Part shown: positions 1 to 5,411 of the stretch, piece after piece
How the letters are laid out: each line of letters starts with the position of its first letter
Numbering within the stretch: the first letter of the stretch is position 1
DNA from: a bacterium
Lineage (GTDB): Bacteria > Krumholzibacteriota > Krumholzibacteriia > LZORAL124-64-63
NCBI GenBank assembly: GCA_030635025.1
Contig: DAOVZQ010000208.1
Span: forward strand, 1 to 5,622
DNA: 5,622 nt
Direction of reading: 5' to 3'
Made by a program: the position numbers and the translations under genes
Notes under the pieces: model-generated
Told to the model about the DNA's origin: nothing
What the model saw: only the letters and a program-made list of their open reading frames with translations
Database searches by the model: none

Positions 1-355
1 GCATGTGGGTCACGTTGTCGCTGTTCTCGAAATTAAAACCGACGACGACCTCGTCGATCTCTCCACAGGGGATCGAGCCGTCCTCTCCCACCGACAAATA
101 GCCGTCCGCGCCGATGGCCAGACCGGACAGGTCTAGCGCCATCTCCACAACGCCCGAGCCGGCGATCTCGCCGTCACCGATCACCACGTACCAGTAGCCC
201 GACAGGGATTCGCCGGGATCGCCGACGAGTTCGAAGTACTCGTCCACGTCGTCGGAAACCTGGTCGGTGCGGATCTCGTTGAGGGAGGGTGCGGCTTGGC
301 AGCAGACGGCAAACGCGAAAACAACGATCAAGGGCGACACATAACGACGAATCAT
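1..355 (-). CDS. Secreted protein with N-terminal lamin-tail-like (LTD) domain, partial (C-terminus beyond window)
   Basis: The reading frame is open from an ATG whose A is at 355 down to the window edge, giving 118 residues with no stop. An AAGGAG at 361-366 lies 5 nt upstream of the ATG and fixes the start. The N-terminus (MIRRYVSPLIVVFAFAVCCQA) is a signal peptide, with a basic start, a hydrophobic core at about residues 6-19 and likely cleavage near residues 21-22. The adjacent cysteines at 18-19 do not form a convincing lipobox, so a lipoprotein is possible but not favoured. The mature part begins LNEIRTDQ, then DEYFELVG (38-45), GYWYVVIGDG (53-62) and FNFENSDNVTH near 107-117. This resembles the lamin-tail-like domain found at the front of many secreted bacterial nucleases, phosphatases and adhesion proteins. 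That domain is a beta-sandwich with no catalytic activity of its own; the function is set by whatever follows, which lies outside the window. It follows the anti-sigma-like gene after an 87-bp gap with its own candidate promoter, so it may be a separate unit or a target of the sigma factor. Confidence 0.82.
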   Translation of the reverse strand, partial: MIRRYVSPLIVVFAFAVCCQAAPSLNEIRTDQVSDDVDEYFELVGDPGESLSGYWYVVIGDGEIAGSGVVEMALDLSGLAIGADGYLSVGEDGSIPCGEIDEVVVGFNFENSDNVTHM

Positions 356-392
356 TTCAACTCCTTGTCCGGACGCGCGGGGTCATGACAGG

Positions 393-421
393 AGTATACG
401 GAAAAACCGTTCCAATGTTCA
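393..421 (-). promoter_or_regulatory. Candidate sigma-70-type promoter for the secreted LTD-domain gene
   Basis: On the minus strand, TGAACA (416-421; 4 of 6 matches to TTGACA) and TATACT (393-398; 5 of 6 matches to TATAAT) are separated by exactly 17 bp. The ribosome binding site begins about 27 bp downstream of the -10 and the ATG about 38 bp downstream, a reasonable leader length. A GGAAC (minus strand, 411-415) inside the spacer resembles the -35 core of some ECF promoters, so sigma-70 and ECF recognition are both possible. The assignment rests on consensus matching only. Confidence 0.45.
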
Positions 422-434
422 TGTCAGGTTCATG
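417..434. repeat. Tandem GTTCATG direct repeat, 11-bp period
   Basis: GTTCATG occurs at 417-423 and again at 428-434, start to start 11 bp, about one helical turn. The first copy overlaps the candidate -35 of the LTD-gene promoter and the second lies just upstream of it on the minus strand. Tandem half-sites at this pitch are typical of head-to-tail dimers of response regulators (OmpR/PhoB type). It is a possible activator site; no regulator can be named from the sequence. Confidence 0.35.
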
Positions 435-442
435 GGTTCGGA

Positions 443-1231
443 TCAAACATCGTCGATCTCTTCGAGCGCCGCGAGTTGCGCCGTCGCCCTGACCCCGAAG
501 ACGGGACTGTCCGTCAGACGGAGCAGGAGATCCCGCGCGGCCGCCACATTACCGGTCAACAGATGAGCCTGGACCTGATACCAGCGCGCCGGCTCGGCGA
601 TGGCCAGTTGGGACGATGCGGCCGCGGTCTCCAGGGACGTCAGGGCGCTTTCGGGATTCCCGTCCAGCAGATGACTGACGCCCAAGAAGAAGCGGGCCTG
701 TGTGGCCTGATGCCAGGTCTCGTCGCCGACGGCCAGGGCCTGGTCCAACAGCTCGGCGGCTTGGCCGTAGCGTTCGTCCGTGTATCGGAACATGGCGTCG
801 AAGAAGAGGGTCGCGGCTTCGGACTCGGCGCCGCGCACGTCCACCTGTACATAGGGGGCAGGATCGAGGACGGCGATCTTGCGTAGATCGTCACCGCCGG
901 GCAGGACCATCAACGCCACGACCGCTGCTGCGACCACAACAACAGGCGCCAACACCCGGGGCTGCAGCAAAGAGCGGAACCAGTCGCTCACACGCTCGAC
1001 GGTCGAGGGTTCCGCCTCGCGCAGGGCGTTGCGCAGCACGGTCGCGAATCGCTCGGGATCCTCGCGCAGGGCCTGGGCCGCCGACGCGTGGTCAAAGAGT
1101 TCATCCAGAAGATCGGGATTGTCCAGGGTGGCCCGTCCGAAGCTCAGTCAGTCCGCCTCGTCCAGAAAGCCCAGCTCGTATGCGCCCAGCAGATCCTCGG
1201 GCCTGACCTGGCGTGCTTTTTCATGCGACAT
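443..1231 (-). CDS. Anti-sigma-factor-like single-pass membrane protein with C-terminal TPR domain, interrupted by an in-frame TGA
   Basis: The gene would encode 262 codons if the TGA at codon 28 is counted. The start at 1231 is well supported: GGGAG at 1240-1244 sits 8 nt upstream, and the ATG overlaps the end of the sigma gene by 11 bp, the usual coupling of sigma and anti-sigma. Residues 1-27 (containing PEDLLGAYELGFLDEAD) and the sequence after the TGA (LSFGRATLDNPDLLDELFDH) look like one anti-sigma N-terminal helical domain. It lacks the His/Cys zinc ligands of zf-HC2 proteins. A transmembrane helix lies at about 93-110 (VLAPVVVVAAAVVALMVL), preceded by Arg residues, so the N-terminus should be cytoplasmic and the C-terminus extracytoplasmic. 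About three TPR-like helical pairs follow at 139-246. Expected role: hold the sigma factor at the membrane until a signal reaches the TPR domain. If the TGA stops translation, the only in-frame ATG, GTG or TTG codon downstream and ahead of the TM segment is a GTG at 1039, which has no good ribosome binding site and would give a 198-residue TM-TPR protein lacking most of the sigma-binding part. No homology search was possible, so the anti-sigma role rests on position and architecture. Confidence 0.75.
1148..1150 (-). other. In-frame TGA codon inside the anti-sigma-like gene
   Basis: Reading from the ATG at 1231, codon 27 is GAC (Asp), codon 28 is TGA and codon 29 is CTG (Leu). The frame after the TGA is the same one that continues to the natural stop at 443-445, so no frameshift is involved. 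A C-to-T change of CGA (Arg) would explain it. The following base is C, and UGA-C is known as a leaky termination context. UGA also ends the sigma and CHAT genes, so the code is not reassigned. Confidence 0.85.
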
Positions 1232-1856
1232 GACTTGGGCTCCCTTCCCCGGCATCCAGCAGGGCGCGCAATTGCGCGCGACAACGATGCAGCGCCACGT
1301 AGAACGTGTTGCGGGACAGGTCGGGATCCTCTTGCTGGGCGATCTCCAGGGCGCGGGCCGAAACCTCGCGCTGGCCGCCACCGTGCCGGTAACTGTCCAG
1401 CAGGTTGGCGAAGAGACGTCCACAGCGGGGAGCCTTGCGGGCCAGGGTCGCGATGGCGCCTTCCAGCCGTCCGTTGAACTCGTCCGTCTCCCGATCCCGC
1501 AGGGGATCGATGACGACGGCCGCCGGGCTGAAAGACTGCCAGTCCTCAACATACGTCGTGCGAGACACGTCGCGGTTGCGGGACTGGTAATGGTTGCCGA
1601 TCACGTTCCTCAACACGGTAAAGCTCCAAATGAGAATGCCGGTTTCCCCGGTCCGTTCGTGGTACTTGTCGAGTACGATCCTGAGAGCATCCTGGACCAC
1701 GTCTTCCAGGTGATCTCCGTGCACCCTTCGTTTGGCGACCTTCAGGAACCTTACACGCAGGGATTCGAAGAGCTCGGACCGGGCGCGATCGTCGCCGGCG
1801 AGAGCGAGCGTACAGAGCTCGTCCAGGGGGGAAATGGGCGCTGAAGCCTGGGTCAT
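1221..1856 (-). CDS. RNA polymerase sigma factor, sigma-70 family, ECF type
   Basis: This encodes a 211-residue alternative sigma factor that directs RNA polymerase to a specific promoter set. The start at 1856 is chosen because a GGAGA (1862-1866) lies 5 nt upstream and the product begins at normal ECF length; upstream codons in this frame would run back across the divergent control region into the CHAT gene. Sigma region 2 is at about residues 22-95: EDVVQDALRIVLDKYHE (51-67) is the core-binding helix, and WSFTVLRNVIGNHYQSRNR (77-95) is the -10 recognition helix. Region 4 is at about 130-200, ending in the helix-turn-helix SRNTFYVALHRCRAQLRALL. There is no region 1.1 or 3, as expected for ECF. 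The region-4 helix-turn-helix has a longer insert (HGGGQREVSARALEIAQQED) than common ECFs. The next gene overlaps by 11 bp and looks like its membrane anti-sigma. The exact ECF group cannot be assigned from sequence inspection. Confidence 0.9.
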   Translation of the reverse strand: MTQASAPISPLDELCTLALAGDDRARSELFESLRVRFLKVAKRRVHGDHLEDVVQDALRIVLDKYHERTGETGILIWSFTVLRNVIGNHYQSRNRDVSRTTYVEDWQSFSPAAVVIDPLRDRETDEFNGRLEGAIATLARKAPRCGRLFANLLDSYRHGGGQREVSARALEIAQQEDPDLSRNTFYVALHRCRAQLRALLDAGEGSPSHVA

Positions 1857-1971
1857 GCGGGTCTCCGGACCGTGAAAGCCGACGTCCGTCCGTTGCAGCA
1901 ACGTATGATCCGGTGCATACTGGCGACGGGATGGACGGTTCGTATCGAACTCGCGCCAAGGGGTTGCCCGC
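1857..1971. promoter_or_regulatory. Divergent control region between the sigma factor and the TPR-CHAT gene
   Basis: These 115 bp must hold the promoters of both divergent units. Two inverted repeats are visible: CGTTGC-A-GCAACG at 1891-1903 (6-bp arms) and GTTCG-TAT-CGAAC at 1938-1950 (5-bp arms). A TATGAT at 1904-1909 abuts the first repeat and could be a plus-strand -10 (5 of 6 matches), but no good -35 lies 16-18 bp upstream. GAAC motifs occur on both strands in the second repeat and resemble ECF -35 cores, which would fit autoregulation by the adjacent sigma factor. Repeats this short are expected by chance, so the operator reading is weak. Confidence 0.35.
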
Positions 1972-4900
1972 ATGCACGCCACACGTTCGTTGTTATCGGC
2001 CCGCCGCCGCGCACATGCCGTGCGACGGGAATTGACCGGATCATACTCCCCTCTGGGACCTCGCCTTGACAAGGTCTTATTGATCTTGGCGATCGGGATC
2101 ATCCTGCTGGGCGCCGGATCCGCCCTGGCCGAGTCCGAAGCGGCCTGGCGACACTTTCTGCGCGGCGAAATGGAGCTGGCGGCAAAAAACGCGACTTCCG
2201 CGGATGCCCGCGGCGTCTACGTCCTCGCCCTGGTCGACTCCACGGCCGTGTTCGAAGGACCGGCCGCCGACCTGGCCGCGGGCGCTCGCCTCGCCGACTC
2301 CGATCCCGCGGCCGCCATCGAGCGCCTGACCGCCGCCCGCGACGCGTACGCTGCGGCCGACGACGCTCTGGGCCGCCTGGTCACCATCGAACGCCTCTGC
2401 GCCTTATGGATCGAAACCCGCGACTACCCGTCGGCCCTGGACAATCTGCCCGTCGCGCTGGAGTTGGCCGAGACGTTGAGCCGGCCCCTAGCCACGGCGC
2501 AGGCCCACCTGAACCTGGGACGCGTTCTTGTGCGCAGTCGTCAGGTGGACGAAGCGGCCACACATCTCGACGCGGCGTTGGCCACGTCGGTTGATCGCGA
2601 TATCCCGGCCTGGGAGGCCAACGCTCATCTGGCGCTGTCGATCATCAGCCGCTTGAGCATGGATCTCGACACGTCGCTGTATCATCGCGAATCGGCCCTG
2701 GACGCCTACACTCGGGCCGGCGATCAGGCCGGACAGGCCCGCTGCCTGCACTACATCGGCACCATCCACATCTTCAAGGGGAACCTGACTCACGCGTCGA
2801 CCCTGTTGCACCGGGGCGAAGCCATGGCCCGCTCGATCGGCCACGACGAAGTGCTGAGCGGCTGCCTGGGCGACCTGGGCGGCATCGCCTATCTGATCGG
2901 CGACTACGACAACGCCCTGGCCCGGTACGCCGAGGCCGTGCGCCTGGCCGGCGATCCACGGCGCCGCGGCTGGTACCTGCTGAACTCGGGGTCGATCCTG
3001 GCTTTCCAGGGCCGTCACGAGGAGGCGTTGGCCATCTACGCCGACGCCCACGAGGCCATGATCGCCGCGGGCGACCGGCGCAGCGAGGCCACGATCCTGC
3101 AGGTGAAGGGCCAGAGCCTCTGCGAACTCAAGCGCTACGACGAAGGCCTGACCATGCTGGACGAAGCCATCGCCTTCGCCCGCGAATGGGAGCTGCCCCT
3201 GGACGAGGCCTACGCCCTGCATTTCAAGGGTCATGCGCTGCTGGATCTCGGCCGGCTGGACGAGGCCGCCGCCGCTCTTACGGCCGCCGGGGATATGGCC
3301 GCCGCCACCGGTTACTTCGACATCACCGAGTCCGCCCTGCTCGGCCGCGCCAAGGTGGCCCGTGGCCAGGAACGTCTCGACGAGGCGCTCTCGTATCTGG
3401 AAGAGGCCGTGGACATCGTCAACACGGTGCGGCGCCGCAGCGGCGGGTCGGCCGGTCTGCAGAGCGGCTACTTCAGCCAGGTGGGACGCTCCTTCGACGA
3501 GATGGTGAGCGTGTTGGGCGAGATGCACACAGCCGAACCCGGCCGGGGCCACGACCGCCGCGCCTACGACACGGCCCAGATGGCCAAGGCCCGGTCGCTG
3601 CTGGACTTGTTGGCCGAGGCGGAAGTCGATCTACGGGTCCGGGCCGGCGCCGAATACCAGCAGCGGGAAGCCGATATCCTGGACGGAATCGCAGCGCTCC
3701 AATCAGGGCTCGCCGATGCTTCGGCCGACAGCGCGACCACCATGGAAGCCGAGATCGCCAGTCTGGAAAGCCATCTCGATCTGCTTGAGGCCGAATTGCG
3801 CGAGACAGACCCCCGCTACGCCGAGCTGCGCTATCCCCGTCCCTGCACCCTCGAACAGGCCCAGAGCGAAGTGCTGCATGAGGGCGAGCTGCTGCTCGAG
3901 TACCAACTCGGCCTGGAGGAATCGCACCTCTTCGCGGTGACCCGCGACGGTTTCCGAATGATCGATCTGCCCGCCCGTGCGGAGATCGAGAATCAGGTAC
4001 GCAGCCTGCTTCCGATGCTGCGTGACTACAACGTTACCGGTGCGGCGGCGGCCTACTACGAACCGGTTGCCCGCAAGCTGGCGCGCCTGCTGCTCGACCC
4101 GGTGGGCGATGAGCTGGCCGACGCGACGCGGTTGACCATAGTGCCCGACGGCGCGCTTCACTATCTGCCCTTCGAAGCGCTACCCATACGCGACAGCGGC
4201 GGCGCAACCTATGCGACGCTCCCTTTTCTGGTCTTGGAGAAGGACGTGTCCTACGCCCCCTCGGTAAGCACCCTGCAAAGACTGCGCGATCCCACCCATG
4301 CTCCCGCCCCAGCAAGCGGTCTGCAGATCGTGGCCGATCCCGTTCGGGCCGCACCCGATGAGACCAGCGTCTTCGCGCGAGTGGCCGGAGCGGATGGCCT
4401 GAGGCCGGTGCCTTTCGTGGACGATGAGATCGAGGCCCTAACTGGGTTGGGGTTCACGCCCCTTGTCTTGAACCGCGGCGCAGAAGCTTCAGCGACGGCC
4501 TTGGCCCACTCGCCCGCCTCGGCCGGCTGCCGATATCTCCACTTCGCCGCCCACGGCCTCTTCAACGAGCAGAGCCCGGCGTTCTCCGGACTGGCCCTGT
4601 CGCCGGATGCGGAGGCGGGCGACGACGGCTTCCTCAGCGTCTCGGAAATCTTCGCCCTCGACCTGGACTGCGAGCAGGTCACGTTGTCGGCGTGCTCGTC
4701 GGCTCTCGGTGAGCAGATCGACGGCGAGGGACTCGTCGGCCTGACCCGCGCCTTCATGTACGCTGGGACGCGCGGCGTGGTGGCGGCTCTGTGGGATATT
4801 CCCGGACGGGGCGCGGCTGATTTTATGGCTGATTATTACGGGCGGCTGGCGGCGGACGAGGTGTCGGTGACGGCCTTGAGCGGCGCCAAGCGCGCCATGA

Positions 4901-4983
4901 TCCGGAGTGGAGATTCGGGTGGTTTGGATATGGCTCATCCTGCCATGTGGTCGGCTTTTGTTCTTTCTGGGGGGGCGGATTGA
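1972..4983 (+). CDS. Exported TPR-repeat CHAT-domain (caspase-like) protein
   Basis: The product is 1003 residues. The ATG at 1972 has AAGGGG (1958-1963) 8 nt upstream; a GTG at 2020 is an alternative start without a clear ribosome binding site. The first 53 residues form a long, Arg-rich signal peptide with a hydrophobic core (KVLLILAIGIILLGAGSALA, 34-53) and likely cleavage after ALA at 53, so the protein is predicted to be exported. Nine TPR-like repeats of 38-41 residues follow at about 133-490, of the long kinesin-light-chain-like type. Then come a helical linker with KARSLLDLLAEAE near 536-548 and a probable coiled coil around 562-610. The CHAT domain occupies about 640-1003: VPDGALHYLPFEALP (about 724-738), YAPSVSTLQRLR, then the catalytic dyad His861 in HFAAHG and Cys908 in LSACSS, and the C-terminal ALWDIP and HPAMWSAFVLSG motifs. 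The family comprises cysteine proteases related to caspases and separases, and both catalytic residues are intact. The substrate is unknown; the adjacent anti-sigma-like TPR protein is the obvious candidate (inference). Confidence 0.92.
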   Translation: MHATRSLLSARRRAHAVRRELTGSYSPLGPRLDKVLLILAIGIILLGAGSALAESEAAWRHFLRGEMELAAKNATSADARGVYVLALVDSTAVFEGPAADLAAGARLADSDPAAAIERLTAARDAYAAADDALGRLVTIERLCALWIETRDYPSALDNLPVALELAETLSRPLATAQAHLNLGRVLVRSRQVDEAATHLDAALATSVDRDIPAWEANAHLALSIISRLSMDLDTSLYHRESALDAYTRAGDQAGQARCLHYIGTIHIFKGNLTHASTLLHRGEAMARSIGHDEVLSGCLGDLGGIAYLIGDYDNALARYAEAVRLAGDPRRRGWYLLNSGSILAFQGRHEEALAIYADAHEAMIAAGDRRSEATILQVKGQSLCELKRYDEGLTMLDEAIAFAREWELPLDEAYALHFKGHALLDLGRLDEAAAALTAAGDMAAATGYFDITESALLGRAKVARGQERLDEALSYLEEAVDIVNTVRRRSGGSAGLQSGYFSQVGRSFDEMVSVLGEMHTAEPGRGHDRRAYDTAQMAKARSLLDLLAEAEVDLRVRAGAEYQQREADILDGIAALQSGLADASADSATTMEAEIASLESHLDLLEAELRETDPRYAELRYPRPCTLEQAQSEVLHEGELLLEYQLGLEESHLFAVTRDGFRMIDLPARAEIENQVRSLLPMLRDYNVTGAAAAYYEPVARKLARLLLDPVGDELADATRLTIVPDGALHYLPFEALPIRDSGGATYATLPFLVLEKDVSYAPSVSTLQRLRDPTHAPAPASGLQIVADPVRAAPDETSVFARVAGADGLRPVPFVDDEIEALTGLGFTPLVLNRGAEASATALAHSPASAGCRYLHFAAHGLFNEQSPAFSGLALSPDAEAGDDGFLSVSEIFALDLDCEQVTLSACSSALGEQIDGEGLVGLTRAFMYAGTRGVVAALWDIPGRGAADFMADYYGRLAADEVSVTALSGAKRAMIRSGDSGGLDMAHPAMWSAFVLSGGAD

Positions 4984-5032
4984 TTAGGGTGCTCGGGCCG
5001 TATCTGCCATGGCAATTTGATGGCTATTTCAC

Positions 5033-5050
5033 AGTTTACACGTGTAAACT
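5033..5050. repeat. Perfect 18-bp palindrome AGTTTACACGTGTAAACT (copy 1)
   Basis: The sequence equals its own reverse complement over all 18 bp. A perfect 18-bp palindrome is expected about 0.02 times by chance in a window this size. It begins 50 bp after the CHAT stop and runs into a T tract (TTTTT, 5050-5054). Two readings are possible: an operator for a dimeric repressor, since the TTTAC/GTAAA half-sites resemble those of several helix-turn-helix families, or a weak intrinsic terminator (7-bp stem, ACGT loop, T run) for the CHAT gene. The related copy downstream favours a protein-binding site. Confidence 0.6.
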
Positions 5051-5142
5051 TTTTCGGCTGCTTGCTGGACACTCACGCATCTCGCTAAGAGGCGAAAAGC
5101 ACGGCCAGATCCTGCATCATTCATTTAGACAACACCATTCAA

Positions 5143-5160
5143 AGTGTACACGTGTAGACT
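5143..5160. repeat. Near-copy of the palindrome, AGTGTACACGTGTAGACT (copy 2)
   Basis: This differs from copy 1 at two positions, 4 and 15, which are symmetric partners (T-A in copy 1, G/G here), so the inner 10 bp and outer 3 bp on each side keep the dyad. It is also followed by TTT. The copies are 110 bp apart start to start, close to ten and a half helical turns. A GTTTAC half-site follows at 5167-5172. Paired sites of this kind can support looping or cooperative binding; the target gene is uncertain. Confidence 0.55.
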
Positions 5161-5168
5161 TTTAACGT

Positions 5169-5411
5169 TTACCCACATTTTTCCAAGTCAACAAGAGCCC
5201 ACCAGTTCCCTTCATCATTTTCGATCCACGCATTGAAGAATTTCCCTTCGAGCCCTCCCATACCGTCAAGGCCGCAGTCTTTAGGCCGTGTCCATGTAAG
5301 ACAACCCCCTACCCCAAAACAGGACCGGCATGCGGGGCAACCGCCCCATCGATTTCGACATCGATCGAATGCCTGTTGACCATAGGAGGAAGAGGGCCAT
5401 GAAGACCGCAA
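5169..5411 (-). other. Doubtful minus-strand reading frame, possible gene remnant
   Basis: An 80-codon frame ends in TAA at 5169 just beside palindrome copy 2. Its C-terminal third (GKFFNAWIENDEGNWWALVD) has a protein-like composition, while the N-terminal part is rich in Cys, Arg and Ser and runs antisense into the leader and start of the gene at 5399. No ribosome binding site supports the ATG at 5411. The family is not recognised. It could be the decayed tail of an older gene or chance; chance is more likely. Confidence 0.15.

Larger units (their letters stand above)
4984..5398. other. 415-bp intergenic region, more AT-rich than its surroundings
   Basis: No convincing gene was found between the CHAT stop and the next start. 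The stretch from about 5010 to 5280 is visibly poorer in G and C than the flanking coding DNA. It holds the two 18-bp palindromes (5033-5050 and 5143-5160), an extra GTTTAC half-site at 5167-5172, a short GGGGC-AACC-GCCCC hairpin (5334-5347) in the leader of the downstream gene, and a doubtful minus-strand frame at 5169-5411. No clear promoter for the gene at 5399 was recognised. The composition change could reflect an insertion or simply non-coding DNA. Confidence 0.5.

Noticed and set aside
398..410. ACGG-AAAAA-CCGT hairpin as terminator of the sigma operon
   Set aside because: The stem is only 4 bp, no T run follows on the minus strand, and it lies inside the spacer of the candidate promoter.
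1148..1190. UGA as a selenocysteine codon
   Set aside because: No convincing bacterial SECIS hairpin is seen just after the TGA, the protein has no redox motif, and the aligned position in such domains is not a catalytic cysteine.
879..1844. 321-codon plus-strand frame antisense to the sigma and anti-sigma-like genes
   Set aside because: Its translation is compositionally biased with no domain; it is a shadow of high-GC codon usage on the other strand, as is the plus-strand frame at 476-886.
1857..2102. Longer sigma factor starting at 2102 (293 residues)
   Set aside because: The extra residues are antisense to the CHAT start and its control region, have low-complexity composition, and a good ribosome binding site supports 1856.
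2488..3552. 354-codon minus-strand frame inside the CHAT gene
   Set aside because: It is antisense to the TPR region, with a translation rich in Gly, Val and Gln and no recognisable domain; the sense frame has clear repeats.
443..4983. Genome-wide UGA reassignment
   Set aside because: UGA ends the sigma, anti-sigma-like and CHAT genes at natural family C-termini, and the DNA is GC-rich, unlike known UGA-recoding lineages.
5033..5160. CRISPR repeats or att/integron sites
   Set aside because: There are only two copies with a 92-bp gap and no further spacing pattern, no cas or integrase gene, and no attC-like core pair was recognised.
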